From positions 7,096 to 71,095 of the forward strand of contig DJVG01000043.1 of assembly GCA_002441095.1 (NCBI GenBank): a DNA stretch of 64,000 nucleotides. Direction: 5' to 3'. The stretch is from Elusimicrobia bacterium UBA6262. Lineage in GTDB: Bacteria; CAYTYR01; UBA6262. Below, in pieces: positions 25,139 through 34,655 of the stretch. Below the pieces are notes generated by a model, which worked only from the letters and a program-made list of their open reading frames with translations, was not told the origin of the DNA and made no database searches. Both the position numbers and the translations under genes were made by a program. Position 1 is the stretch's first letter. Each line of letters starts with the position of its first letter.

Positions 25139-26316
25139 GCTATTGACTCCCGTATTACTTTTATTATTTTTTCCAGGTCCGCCTCTGCTACTAGCGGGTG
25201 AACCGGCAAGGTCAGCATTTTTTCGGCGAAACCAGTAGCTACAGGAAATTCTTCCTGCCCATAACCTAAAGAAAAGAGCTGCTGGATCGGTTTTAAATAT
25301 AAACGCGAAGTATCGATCTTATTCTGCTCCAGCGCTTTTTCAACTTTATCTCTCCCTGCTGTATCTTTAAACACTATTGGCAGGCGCAACACAGCCGGCT
25401 CTGTGCCTGGATATATCTCCGGGGTCATGATCCCTTGGGTATTCTTAAGCCCCTCGATCAGGGCGAGGGCATTACTCAATCTTTGTTGGCTTACTTCTAC
25501 TGTTTTTCTTAACAGCGCTATACCAATCCCGGCCTGCGACGAGGAATACTGCCCAACCTGGAAATCTTGGGGTAATTTATTATCCTTGAATTTCGCTATT
25601 AATGAATATCCCAGTCCATAAATAAGCGGCTGATTAGCCAGGGAAAATGCCATGATCTTGATCGGAGTGGCAATTTTCGGTATTAGGCCCAGCGGCGACA
25701 ATTGCGCTATTTTAACCGCGATTTTCGCTGCCAGTTCATCGCTCCTGGTAGCGATACAGCCGCCACCGTATGTGGGCAGGTTCTTCCCGCGGTTAAAACT
25801 AAAAAAAGAAACATCAGAAAAATTGCCCACCGGCTGGTTATTGATCTTTGTCCCCCAGGCTTGGGCGCAATCCTCAATGACATATATATCTGACCGGCTT
25901 TTTTTAAATTTTTCTATTTCCGCCACCGCCAAGCCGAACATGTGCGGCATAACAATAGCCAGAGTATCATGAGTTACTGCTGCTGGCACTAAAGACAGGT
26001 CGATATTGAAATCTTTAGCTGAAATATCGCTGAGTACCGGTTTCAGCCCGGCTTTGATAATGGGAAGGATCAAGGAAGGCGCAGTATATGCCGGTAATAT
26101 TACTTCTTTTTTAGGTGAAACTTCCCGCAGCGCCTGCAGGATCAGATAAAAAGCGGTCAGCCCGGAATTCGTCAAATAAATATTTTTAATCGTCAAGTAT
26201 TCAGCCAGGGCTTTGGCAAAAGCCACTTTTTGGTCATATATCATTCCCCGGAATCCCCAACCCAAATCAATCCAATTTAATGGAGCTCCTACTTGTGATA
26301 AACGTTTGATCTTCAT
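25135..26316 (-). CDS. DegT/DnrJ/EryC1/StrS-family aminotransferase-like enzyme
   Basis: The 393-residue protein has the DegT fold: LTNSGLTAFYLIL near 50, VILPAYTAPSLILPI, IEDCAQAWG with the PLP-binding Asp, and SFNRGKNLPTYGGG with the presumed PLP lysine Lys178. The family makes 3- or 4-amino sugars from keto-sugars bound to nucleotides. No dehydratase or epimerase gene is close, so the keto-sugar must come from elsewhere. It overlaps its neighbours by four bases on each side. Confidence 0.9.
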   Translation of the reverse strand: MKIKRLSQVGAPLNWIDLGWGFRGMIYDQKVAFAKALAEYLTIKNIYLTNSGLTAFYLILQALREVSPKKEVILPAYTAPSLILPIIKAGLKPVLSDISAKDFNIDLSLVPAAVTHDTLAIVMPHMFGLAVAEIEKFKKSRSDIYVIEDCAQAWGTKINNQPVGNFSDVSFFSFNRGKNLPTYGGGCIATRSDELAAKIAVKIAQLSPLGLIPKIATPIKIMAFSLANQPLIYGLGYSLIAKFKDNKLPQDFQVGQYSSSQAGIGIALLRKTVEVSQQRLSNALALIEGLKNTQGIMTPEIYPGTEPAVLRLPIVFKDTAGRDKVEKALEQNKIDTSRLYLKPIQQLFSLGYGQEEFPVATGFAEKMLTLPVHPLVAEADLEKIIKVIRESIA

Positions 26317-26981
26317 ATTTTCTCTATCTCCAAGACCATGATCGGAGCTATTCCCGCTGGCGGGAAGCCGATAGGCATCTGCCTGGTTATCTTCAAGCCG
26401 GCTGCGTCCAGGAGCGGTTTCAGTTCTGCCAGCCGGTATGTCCTTAACGGTAAATCCTTTACTGTACGGTCATAATACGGAGCCAGCTTATATTTAAAAT
26501 ACAACAACGGGTTATTGGCATTCCGGTAATCAAGGATCACCTTGCCGCCTTTTTTACAAACCCTGGATATTTCCTGGAAAACCTTACTAACTGTAACCAA
26601 TGAATCCAGGTTAAAAACAGTATTGATACATACTACTGTCTCAAAATAAGAATCCGCGAAGGGCAATTTTGCGCCATCGGCCAGGGAAAGCTTTACCGTG
26701 CCTATTTCTTTACTGGCCAGCCTTTCTTTGGCTCGCTGTAATATCTCTTCCCAATTATCCACGCCATGAAGTTCCAGGGATTTATTAACCAGTGCCAATT
26801 CAGCCAGGAACAAGGCCTCACCGCAACCTACTTCCAGCAAGCGACCGGAAGTTGCGGCGCTGATATTCAGGGCCGCGGCTCTTACTGCCGCCTGCCAATG
26901 TCCGCCTGAATATTCTCCTTTTTCCCCGGTCTTGGAAGTTGCCTTCAGGAGATAAGCATAAATTTTTTCCAGCAGCAGCAT
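26313..26981 (-). CDS. Class I SAM-dependent methyltransferase
   Basis: The 222-residue protein has motif I LLEVGCGEALFLAEL, motif II ADGAKLPFADSYFETVVCIN and a later KGGKVILDYRN strand, as in Methyltransf_11 enzymes. In the EPS locus it probably methylates a sugar or a lipid-linked intermediate. The acceptor is not recognisable. An 84-bp structured repeat lies just upstream. Confidence 0.88.
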   Translation of the reverse strand: MLLLEKIYAYLLKATSKTGEKGEYSGGHWQAAVRAAALNISAATSGRLLEVGCGEALFLAELALVNKSLELHGVDNWEEILQRAKERLASKEIGTVKLSLADGAKLPFADSYFETVVCINTVFNLDSLVTVSKVFQEISRVCKKGGKVILDYRNANNPLLYFKYKLAPYYDRTVKDLPLRTYRLAELKPLLDAAGLKITRQMPIGFPPAGIAPIMVLEIEKI

Positions 26982-27014
26982 AATACCATCTCATCCCTTC
27001 AGTAATTTATTTAC

Positions 27015-27098
27015 TTTAATCTGTGCCGTGCCCGCCGGCGCTCTTTGGCGGGTAATCCCTGTCCGCCTCTGGCGGATATCTTTGAAATCTGTGTAATC
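27015..27098. repeat. 84-bp structured repeat element, copy A
   Basis: Bounded by TTTAATCTGTGCC and GTGTAATC, it contains two strong stems: CCCGCC...GGCGGG with an 11-12-base loop region, and TCCGCC TCT GGCGGA. A second copy with the same boundaries and stems but different loop sequence is at 60195-60278. The conserved stems with variable loops suggest selection on structure or recent spread of a small element. Confidence 0.85.
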
Positions 27099-27125
27099 AA
27101 GTATAGGAATTCTTACATTCTTATA

Positions 27126-27860
27126 CTAGTATTTAAACCAGGTATGATCCAGTTTTGCCTTGCAATATTCCCTTAATTTGTTTATTTTGTTGGTCTGGTC
27201 GAATAAAGCCTTGTTCTCGGTCCTTTTTTTAGAGACAAAGAGAACAGAATCGACCCGCCCCTCGACAATGAATTCCGGCGAGTTCAGAACCAACTCAGAT
27301 ATTGCCTTGTTAACTCCAGCTAAAAAAGCCGGATTCGTCTCCGGGAAATAATCATGAAAGGCGATAATACCCCCGTCTATAACCTTGCCCTGCCACAGCA
27401 GGATGTCCTGCTTCACTGCTTCGTATTCATGATTACCGTCGATAAACAGCAGCCTGACCGGAGAGCTAAAATCCCTTACCGCTTCCTCAGACTTTTGAAA
27501 CAGCGGCACTACTTGTTTAATAATTTTCGCCCGGGTCAGGTTCCGGATAAATTGTTCGCGTATTGACAGGTCAGGTTGCGGATCAATGGCATAGACCATC
27601 TCCCGGCCTGTCATCTTGCTGCCTAAAGCCAGGCAGATGGTAGTCCGTCCCTTAAAACTGCCTATTTCCACTATCGCGCCGCCACCCCAGCCGTTTTTAG
27701 CGCACCGATACAAAAAATTACTTTCAATAAAAGAAGTCATCTGGCCCAGCTCACCGGCTTTTAGTAAAACAAACAGCAGCTTGAAATCACGGTAAGCAGC
27801 TAAGGCAAAAAAGACCTGCAAAATCCTCCTGGCTTTTTCCTTGAAAGAGACCAGCGGCAA
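27126..27860 (-). CDS. Methyltransf_24-type SAM-dependent methyltransferase
   Basis: The 244-residue protein shows GGGAIVEIGSFKGRTTICLALG (motif I), VYAIDPQPD and LLFIDGNHEYEAVKQDI, and later IIAFHDYFP, matching small methyltransferases of the Methyltransf_24 / cephalosporin hydroxylase-like group found in surface-glycan loci. It begins five bases after the preceding stop. Target unknown. Confidence 0.85.
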   Translation of the reverse strand: MPLVSFKEKARRILQVFFALAAYRDFKLLFVLLKAGELGQMTSFIESNFLYRCAKNGWGGGAIVEIGSFKGRTTICLALGSKMTGREMVYAIDPQPDLSIREQFIRNLTRAKIIKQVVPLFQKSEEAVRDFSSPVRLLFIDGNHEYEAVKQDILLWQGKVIDGGIIAFHDYFPETNPAFLAGVNKAISELVLNSPEFIVEGRVDSVLFVSKKRTENKALFDQTNKINKLREYCKAKLDHTWFKY

Positions 27861-27864
27861 TTTA

Positions 27865-29646
27865 TTACCTTCTTTCTGTTTTCTGCCACAAACCCATTAC
27901 CGCGGCAACCACGTCTGTCACGGTGATAGCTTTTAAACATTTTAAAGAAGCGCATTCTTTATTATTACAAGGAGCACAATCTGTCTGCTGGTAAAGGACC
28001 ACTGCCTGTCCTGAGATATTCCGCGGATCGAACCTGATGATCTCTCCCGGCCCCAGCACAGCTACCAGTGGCGTCTCTAAAACAGCAGCCAGGTGCATGG
28101 GCCCGGTATCATTCGTGATAAATATCCGGCAACGTTCGATCAGGGCTTCCAGCTCCAGGATAGTAAGTTTCCCGGACAAGTTTATTATTTGTGACTTATC
28201 CGCCCCGGCCAGGTCTTCCGCCAGCTGGTATTCATCTCTTGAGCCAGTGAGCACAAATTTACATTTTACCTGTTGCTTAAGTTCGGCTATGACCTGGGCG
28301 AATCTCTCCTGCGGCCAGCGCCGGGAAGGCAGCCCGCCGGGATGGATCCCGATCACTATGTCGCTGGCGGTAATATTTTCGCGGGCCAGTATCTGGGTCG
28401 TGGTTTGCCTGGCTTGTTCATCTATCTTGAGCGTAATTTTATTATTGGTCACCACTGCTCCCAAAGCAGCAGCAGTAGCGATATCATAATCCCTTTCATA
28501 TGCCTGTCCGGGATCTGTTTCCGGGATCTTAATATCCAGAAAATGTCCCCGGCCGGCAGTATCCCGGCCGGCCTTCACTTTAGGTTTGATCAAGGCCATT
28601 AAAAGCTTCATCTTTTGGGCGCTTTTGTGAGAGGCCAATGTGCGCATATTGACCGCCAGGTCAAATTCTTGCTGCCGTAAAGAATTTACCGTGCCTATAT
28701 CCCTGGCTATTTTCCCTCCTGGTATCGTACCGCCAAATTCCAGGTAAAATTTATAGACCCGGTCAGCGACAGCCAAACTCCGGGCAAAATCATAATTCCG
28801 GGCTGAGACGAGCAAAGAGAGCTCACTGCCGGCATAGTGCCGGCGCAAAGCCTGCAAGGCCGGCAGTGATAATAAAATATCTCCCAGGCCGCCCAGGTTT
28901 ATGATCAATATTTTACTTTTAGCTTTGGTCAGTTTTTTCGCCGCCATAATATAATTTGCTTTTAAATGCCGGCCAAAAGGCAACACTCCCAGCAACAGGT
29001 CAAATCTTTTCCATAACGCCAGCAAGAGCGGCACCCGGTCGAACAACTGCCAGGCTGGAACACGCATAACCCCAGGAATAAATCTTTCAACTATGAATCC
29101 CTGGGATTGCAGCATGGTTTTCATTTCCCGGGGAGTATATTCACGAAAATGAGGATCTATATCTTTCCCCGGAGCGACTGCATAAACCGCCCGGCGCAGG
29201 ATTTTCTTCAGCACAGCCGGGATACCTTTACCGACCAAAGTAATATAGTTATATTTAGAGGGCGTCGTTACGATCAGCATCCCGTTATTCTTGAGCACAC
29301 GCCGCGCCTCGGAAAAGTAAACCAGCGGCTGGGGAGTATGTTCAATGACCTCAGATGAAATAGCGACATCAAAAGAACTATCCTTAAAAGGGATGGCTTC
29401 TCCCTTGGCTTGCACCAGGCAGCAACCCGTCCGGCCAGCTAACCTGGCTTTAGCTTCAGCCAGGGATAAAGCGGAATTATCCAAGCCATAAATCATGTCT
29501 CCCCGTCCGCTAAGCGCGATACGTTCCAGGTCAGCACCGCTGCCGCAACCAATATCCAGGATCTTGCCCGGACTATTTTCCAGAACCAGGTCAAACAGTT
29601 TATCTTTGAATCCCATGTTAAACTTAAGCACCCGAGAGATCGCCAT
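27865..29646 (-). CDS. Methyltransferase / GT9 heptosyltransferase-like fusion protein
   Basis: The 593-residue protein joins two enzymes. Residues 1-240 are a class I methyltransferase (ILDIGCGSGADLERIA; VLKNNGMLIVTTPS). Residues about 245-593 are a family 9 glycosyltransferase, as in LPS heptosyltransferases and glycan loci (ILIINLGGLGDILLSLPALQ; GIHPGGLPSRRWPQERFAQV; FITNDTGPMHLAAVLETPLVAVLG). A Cys-rich C-terminal part (TDCAPCNNKECASLKCLKAI) is common in such GT9 proteins. Fusion implies that a sugar is transferred and methylated on the same acceptor. No frameshift is seen at the joint. The start lies four bases after the GT2 stop. Confidence 0.9.
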   Translation of the reverse strand: MAISRVLKFNMGFKDKLFDLVLENSPGKILDIGCGSGADLERIALSGRGDMIYGLDNSALSLAEAKARLAGRTGCCLVQAKGEAIPFKDSSFDVAISSEVIEHTPQPLVYFSEARRVLKNNGMLIVTTPSKYNYITLVGKGIPAVLKKILRRAVYAVAPGKDIDPHFREYTPREMKTMLQSQGFIVERFIPGVMRVPAWQLFDRVPLLLALWKRFDLLLGVLPFGRHLKANYIMAAKKLTKAKSKILIINLGGLGDILLSLPALQALRRHYAGSELSLLVSARNYDFARSLAVADRVYKFYLEFGGTIPGGKIARDIGTVNSLRQQEFDLAVNMRTLASHKSAQKMKLLMALIKPKVKAGRDTAGRGHFLDIKIPETDPGQAYERDYDIATAAALGAVVTNNKITLKIDEQARQTTTQILARENITASDIVIGIHPGGLPSRRWPQERFAQVIAELKQQVKCKFVLTGSRDEYQLAEDLAGADKSQIINLSGKLTILELEALIERCRIFITNDTGPMHLAAVLETPLVAVLGPGEIIRFDPRNISGQAVVLYQQTDCAPCNNKECASLKCLKAITVTDVVAAVMGLWQKTERR

Positions 29647-29650
29647 AACG

Positions 29651-30487
29651 CTATGCTCTGCCCTTCTGTTTTAATACTTTGTACTTGGCCAGTCCATAAC
29701 CATATCCCAGGGAATAATAAATTTTTGCTGAAACCAGTAAAATTTTCCCTTGGCTAATGGCTTTAAAGCCGGTCTGGAAAAACCTCATTGCTCTTTCCGG
29801 CCTGGTCTTAGGCGCTGAATAATGGATTATGCCGGCGGGATGGATATCTGAATTCAAATGTGGATACCAGGCATCCACAAAAGCTACGCCTGCCCCATTG
29901 CGCAGATTAGTCCTGGCCAGTTGCCAATAATTATCCGGGCTCGGATGAAAACACCACGTTTTTGGCGCCAGCACAGTACGGTATCCGGCTTTTCTGATCC
30001 TCTCGGTCAGTTCAGAATCCTCCCCCCTGATCATCAACTCATTAAAACCGCCGAGTTTAGTAAACAGTTCTGCCCGCATGGCAAAGCAAGCTGACGGGAC
30101 AACATAAACATCTGTCATAACATCAACGACTGGTGTTTCACTATGAGCAATTTCCCGGGCATAGCGCTTTTGAAAGGCTGAAGTTTGCGGCGGTAATCGT
30201 AAAGAAGCGCAGACCGCGCCCGGGGCCGGGGCAGCAACCAGGGCTGTGACCAAATTCTCCAGGTAAAGATCATTCCCCAGCCGGATATCACCGTCCAGGA
30301 AAGCCAGTATTTCTCCATTGGCTTTTTTAGCGCCTTCATTCCTGGCTTTGCCGGGAGGAGATACATCTGTGATCGTGATCACTTCTGTTTTAAGTGATGT
30401 ATTTTGGCTATTAATATCCTGCAATAACCCGGTCAGGGCATCTTTTCTGCGACTGATAATGATCACTGATACGACTTTATTACTCAT
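29651..30487 (-). CDS. Glycosyltransferase family 2
   Basis: The 278-residue GT-A enzyme starts VVSVIIISRRKDALTGLLQDI and carries LAFLDGDIRLG, a DxD-like metal site, and GGFNELMIRGEDSELTERIRKAGYR, the usual ED acid region. It lacks C-terminal membrane helices, so it is a cytoplasmic or peripheral transferase of the EPS locus. The ATGA overlap with the radical SAM gene indicates coupling. Confidence 0.9.
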   Translation of the reverse strand: MSNKVVSVIIISRRKDALTGLLQDINSQNTSLKTEVITITDVSPPGKARNEGAKKANGEILAFLDGDIRLGNDLYLENLVTALVAAPAPGAVCASLRLPPQTSAFQKRYAREIAHSETPVVDVMTDVYVVPSACFAMRAELFTKLGGFNELMIRGEDSELTERIRKAGYRTVLAPKTWCFHPSPDNYWQLARTNLRNGAGVAFVDAWYPHLNSDIHPAGIIHYSAPKTRPERAMRFFQTGFKAISQGKILLVSAKIYYSLGYGYGLAKYKVLKQKGRA

Positions 30488-31929
30488 GAAGCGGCAACCG
30501 CCTTTTTTGCTATCCGGTATAACAGGTTATTGAAGAATTTATGCCGTAAAACAATATTTTGTACAAAATTGCGCGTATAAAGATAGGCCAGTATTTTACC
30601 CAGCCAGCCCAGCTTTGCCAGCCTCCTGGACCAGGAACGTTGTGTAGTCAGGCTCATGATGCGAAAGGCCCGCCGTAACGCTTTCTTTCTTTGCTGGTAC
30701 GGCATTTCTTTAGTTTCAAAAAGCGGCTGGGCCTCATAGACCGGGTAAGTATTCAGGTACTCTGCGGGATCTGCCAGTAGTTTGCCGTTCTGTCCGATCC
30801 AGTCAAACAGTTCAGTATGCGGAAAAGGAATAATATTATAAAAATATACGCAATTTACCGGTGACTCCATAGCTATCTTGAAAGAATCTTCCAGGTCAGC
30901 CATGGTTTCTCCCGGCGAACCGACCAGGAAAAACAGGTCCACTTCATAACCCAGTTCAGCAGCTTCCTGTATCCGTGCTTTGATCGTAACTATGCTTTCC
31001 CTTTTTTTCAACATTTTCAGGACTTTATCGTTACCTGCTTCCACGCCCAGAGCGATCCGGTAGAAACCAGCTTCTTTCATCAGGCACAGTAAATCACGGT
31101 CAACCCGGTCCGCCCTGATCCCATTATCACAGCTCAGCTTCAAGCCGGTAAGGTTACTGGCTTTGACCAGCTCACAGAAACGCTGCACCCGCTCCCTGAT
31201 CAAGGTAAAATTATCATCCCCAAAACTGAACCTGCGCCAGCCGCGCTCGTACCAGTAAGACAATTCAGTCATAATGCTTTCCGGACTGCGGGTGCGGAAA
31301 TTCTCGCCAATGGAGCATTTCACCGGGCAGTAGATACAATCAAAAGGGCAGCCGCGCGAAGAGATGAGCGGCAAAGCATTCACTTCCCGGTTCAGTGAAC
31401 GTTCCAATTCAAATGCCGCATACCGGGGGAAGGGAACCTGGTCCAGGTCCTTGATAAAAGGCCGGTCCCCGTTATAAATCACTCGCCCCTGGGCCCTGAA
31501 GATCAATCCTTTGATCCCAGCCGGGGGTTTCCCCTGGCAAAGTTCTGCCATGGTCTCTTCCCCTTCCAGTACGATGCCATAATCAAGCCCGTCGCAAGCC
31601 TGCAAAACTTCTTCCCGGAAGAGGGAAATATGAGGACCGCCGGCCGCGATCGGTATATTAGGAAAATCTTTTTTTATTTTTCTGACCAGCCGGTAGGTTT
31701 CCTGGTAATGATAGGTCATAATGGAAAAGGCGATCAGGTCCGGGGCATCAGACAGGACCTTCTTTCTCAGGTCCCTATAACTATACCCCAGGCTCATATC
31801 CAAAACAGTGATCGCCACGCCTGCCTGCGTAAGATATTCAGCTATATATCCTAACCCGGCGGAAAATACCACCCGCACCCGGTTACCGGAATAAGGAGGG
31901 TTGACTAATAATACTCTTTTAAAGTTCAC
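30484..31929 (-). CDS. B12-binding-type radical SAM enzyme (BchE/HpnP-like)
   Basis: The 481-residue protein has an N-terminal B12-binding-like Rossmann region (VLLVNPPYSG, SIMTYHYQETYRLVRKIKK, AAGGPHISLF), then the radical SAM motif CPFDCIYC with Cys194, Cys198 and Cys201, and a C-terminal extension with a basic helix. Proteins of this class perform unusual methylations or ring chemistry. In a glycan locus it may C-methylate or otherwise remodel a sugar or lipid. The cobalamin-binding DxHxxG motif is not evident, so B12 use is doubtful. It overlaps both neighbours by four bases. Confidence 0.85.
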   Translation of the reverse strand: MNFKRVLLVNPPYSGNRVRVVFSAGLGYIAEYLTQAGVAITVLDMSLGYSYRDLRKKVLSDAPDLIAFSIMTYHYQETYRLVRKIKKDFPNIPIAAGGPHISLFREEVLQACDGLDYGIVLEGEETMAELCQGKPPAGIKGLIFRAQGRVIYNGDRPFIKDLDQVPFPRYAAFELERSLNREVNALPLISSRGCPFDCIYCPVKCSIGENFRTRSPESIMTELSYWYERGWRRFSFGDDNFTLIRERVQRFCELVKASNLTGLKLSCDNGIRADRVDRDLLCLMKEAGFYRIALGVEAGNDKVLKMLKKRESIVTIKARIQEAAELGYEVDLFFLVGSPGETMADLEDSFKIAMESPVNCVYFYNIIPFPHTELFDWIGQNGKLLADPAEYLNTYPVYEAQPLFETKEMPYQQRKKALRRAFRIMSLTTQRSWSRRLAKLGWLGKILAYLYTRNFVQNIVLRHKFFNNLLYRIAKKAVAAS

Positions 31930-33167
31930 AACAGGCCTTCCAATAATTTTATCTCTTCATTCATCCGTTGTTCCCAGGTCCATAATTTTTCCCGGGCGGT
32001 CTTTTTAACATTGGTTTGATATTTTCGCAGGGCCTGCTCATCAGCCAAGAGACGGTTCAATACTTCCGGCAGATGGTTTAAATCTTCTGCTTTGAGCAGG
32101 AACCCGTTTTCCCCGGAGATGATCAGTTCTTTGATCGCCTCATTCTCCATAGCCACTATAGCTTTCCCGGCTGCCATAGCTTCAAACAATGAGTTATTGC
32201 AGTTGCTATACCGTCCAATATTGATATATACATCACTGGCCTGGACCAATTCCCGCACATATGATTTTTCCACAGTGCCGGTGAAGATGACCCGGTCAGC
32301 TATTTTTTGGCGGCACACATAATCCTGCAGTTTCTCCTGGTCTGGCCCGCTATGGGCGATGATACAGGCGCACCGGGAATTCAGCCGTAATAATTCCGAC
32401 AACTGGTAAATTAAAGTATCAGTGTTGTAAAAATAGTAGAGCCGCGAGGTGGAGATAATAATTTTCCAATCCTGTTGCAATCCAAGCTTGGCCCGGATTT
32501 TGTTTTTTATTTCCGGGTCCGGCTGGTCAAAACCGAAATCCACGCCGTTACGCCAATGATGGATCTTTTCTTCCTTTACTCCCAATTGCCTGGCCAGGAT
32601 ATCTGCTTTGGTCCCGTCCTTGGTGATGATCAGTTGATCAGCGGGAAGTTTAAACGCTATAAAATCCCGGACTTCTTTTAGCCTGCTCCAAAAATGCTGA
32701 TAACGCCAATACAGGTCCCTTGTACCATAAACCCGCAGGATAAACTTAGCCGCATAGATGCGGCTGAGCAGCCAGGCGGCTGGCGCCGGGGACAGGTCAT
32801 GGCAATAAATAAGCTGGGGTTTGGACTTACGCGCTATTTTTATGGCCCAGCCCAAACCATAGGCCAGGAAAAACAGCCAGGTTAAATTATAAAGCAGTGT
32901 AGCCTGTATCCGGTTAAAAAACCGGTCAGTGCGGATATATCCGGCGAATAATTTAGCGCTGACATTGAACGGCAGGCGAATCCGATACAGGTGAATACCC
33001 TGGTAGGTACTGATCTCGGTTTGCTCTTTCCTGGACGGGCAGATAAAATGGACTTCATGCCCGCGGTCCGCCAGGGCTTTTTGCGAGGCATAGATCGAAG
33101 GGATACCCTTGCCTTCGCCCGCCGGCCAAAGATCCAAATAGGAAAGACTGATGATCCGCATTAACAT
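31926..33167 (-). CDS. Glycosyltransferase family 4
   Basis: The 413-residue GT-B enzyme starts RIISLSYLDLWPAGEGKGIP. It has the donor part WKIIISTSRLYYFYNTDTLI, IFTGTVEKSYVRELVQASDVYINIG and NNSLFEAMAAGKAIVAMEN, with an LLEG-type end. The AAAAGGAAT ribosome binding site supports the ATG at 33167. It is part of the contiguous EPS operon. Confidence 0.9.
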   Translation of the reverse strand: MLMRIISLSYLDLWPAGEGKGIPSIYASQKALADRGHEVHFICPSRKEQTEISTYQGIHLYRIRLPFNVSAKLFAGYIRTDRFFNRIQATLLYNLTWLFFLAYGLGWAIKIARKSKPQLIYCHDLSPAPAAWLLSRIYAAKFILRVYGTRDLYWRYQHFWSRLKEVRDFIAFKLPADQLIITKDGTKADILARQLGVKEEKIHHWRNGVDFGFDQPDPEIKNKIRAKLGLQQDWKIIISTSRLYYFYNTDTLIYQLSELLRLNSRCACIIAHSGPDQEKLQDYVCRQKIADRVIFTGTVEKSYVRELVQASDVYINIGRYSNCNNSLFEAMAAGKAIVAMENEAIKELIISGENGFLLKAEDLNHLPEVLNRLLADEQALRKYQTNVKKTAREKLWTWEQRMNEEIKLLEGLL

Positions 33168-33176
33168 TAATTCCTT

Positions 33177-33989
33177 TTAAACAGGTTTAGTAAATTCGGC
33201 TATAAACGAATATCCCTGCCGGTTTCCTGAAAGATACCAGTCCAGCCTGACTGCTATCCAAAAAAGAATGAACCGCAAAGTCCACAAACCTTTTACTCCG
33301 TAGGTAATATCCGTAGCCAGGGCCCCGTATTTTTGTAAAAAATACCTATACCCGGCTAATTGCAGAAATGGCTTGGCTTTTTCTTCCAATCCCTGCACAT
33401 CATATTGATGATAGATATTATAACATTTACTGATCGTTTCATTATCAGCCTCATACCATTTGATATTCCCTTTAAAATAAACCCGGTACATGAACCTGGG
33501 GATGAGCTTTTTTATCCTGGTTTGTGCCTTGAACAGGATTGACGAACAGGTATAGCGCCAGGGAGTAGTGATCACTAACCGGCCCCCGGGCTTAAGCACC
33601 CGGGCAATTTCAGCTAAAGCCTCCCGGTCACGCTCGATCTGCGGTAAAGCATCCATACATACTACCAGGTCGAAAGTCCCTTCGGCAAAGGGCATTTTCA
33701 GGATATCTCCCAAGGTGAAATCGATCCTGTCCTTGAATTTACTGCGGCTCTTTTTATCCTCTGCCAGCAGGAGATCATTACTGGAAATATCCAAGCCGAC
33801 GACCTTACGGCATCTTGCGGCTAATTTGACCGAGACATACCCTTCTCCGCAAGCCAGGTCCAATACTACCGCGGCTTTGGGAATAACCGCCCATTTAAAA
33901 AAAATATAATACCGCGGCAGCCAGCTGGTGAATGGAAAAATATTTTCCCGGATGTATCTTTTAAAATTGTTCAGCAAATTAGCCCTCAA
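33177..33989 (-). CDS. Class I SAM-dependent methyltransferase
   Basis: The 270-residue protein has motif I VVLDLACGEGYVSVKLA, LDISSNDLLLAEDK, MPFAEGTFDLVVCMDALP and VLKPGGRLVITTPWR. The C-terminal third has hydrophobic aromatic stretches, suggesting membrane association with a lipid-linked substrate. It overlaps the next methyltransferase gene by four bases. Confidence 0.88.
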   Translation of the reverse strand: MRANLLNNFKRYIRENIFPFTSWLPRYYIFFKWAVIPKAAVVLDLACGEGYVSVKLAARCRKVVGLDISSNDLLLAEDKKSRSKFKDRIDFTLGDILKMPFAEGTFDLVVCMDALPQIERDREALAEIARVLKPGGRLVITTPWRYTCSSILFKAQTRIKKLIPRFMYRVYFKGNIKWYEADNETISKCYNIYHQYDVQGLEEKAKPFLQLAGYRYFLQKYGALATDITYGVKGLWTLRFILFWIAVRLDWYLSGNRQGYSFIAEFTKPV

Positions 33990-34654
33990 GGAACTATTTT
34001 ATACAAAATGTATTTTGTCCCGACCACTTCTATGCGCTCGGTGACCTTTAATACTGTGCAATTATATTTAGCAAATGTCTGTTCATTGAATAAATACCGG
34101 TGCTCGCCTTTCCAATACAATCTTGGGTCAGTGAATTTTTCACCGTAAGGGGTGCTGATATATACCGCCCGGGTAACTGCTTTGAGGCACTTGTCAATGA
34201 TCGGGAACGGGTCATCAAAATGCTCCAGGATATGGATCAGGGAAATGTAGTCATATTTTTGGGGAATATCCTGTTTATTCAGGTCAAAAGTAAAATATTC
34301 TATATCCTGGCTCTTTGACCGCGCTTTTTCAATACCCACCTGGCTCAGGTCAGCGCCAGAGATATCTGCCAGTGGAAAATGTTTTTTCAGCAGCCGGCAA
34401 CCATCGCCTAAGGCGCAGCCAATATCCAAAAGAGTGAATTTTTCTTTTTTCGGCAATTCTTCCAGCAAGAACTGGTACGGGAAATCCCGCCAAAAATCAC
34501 CGCGGGCATGCAGGTATTTATCCCAATAGTGTTTGGTATTGACATTGGTGATCTTCCTGGCCAGGTTGCCTACTTTGTAGTTGGTCAGCCGGTCAAGATA
34601 TTTAACTGCATCTACTACCGCCCTGTATATTCGGCCCAAATATCCCTGCCCCAT
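33986..34654 (-). CDS. Class I SAM-dependent methyltransferase
   Basis: The 222-residue protein contains TLLDIGCALGDGCRLLKKHF, SGADLSQVGIEKARS and YDYISLIHILEHFDDPF, typical of Methyltransf_23/25 enzymes of glycan loci. It is distinct from the neighbouring methyltransferase; little similarity is seen beyond motif I. The stop of the flippase lies two bases upstream of its ATG. Confidence 0.88.
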   Translation of the reverse strand: MGQGYLGRIYRAVVDAVKYLDRLTNYKVGNLARKITNVNTKHYWDKYLHARGDFWRDFPYQFLLEELPKKEKFTLLDIGCALGDGCRLLKKHFPLADISGADLSQVGIEKARSKSQDIEYFTFDLNKQDIPQKYDYISLIHILEHFDDPFPIIDKCLKAVTRAVYISTPYGEKFTDPRLYWKGEHRYLFNEQTFAKYNCTVLKVTERIEVVGTKYILYKIVP

Positions 34655-34655
34655 T

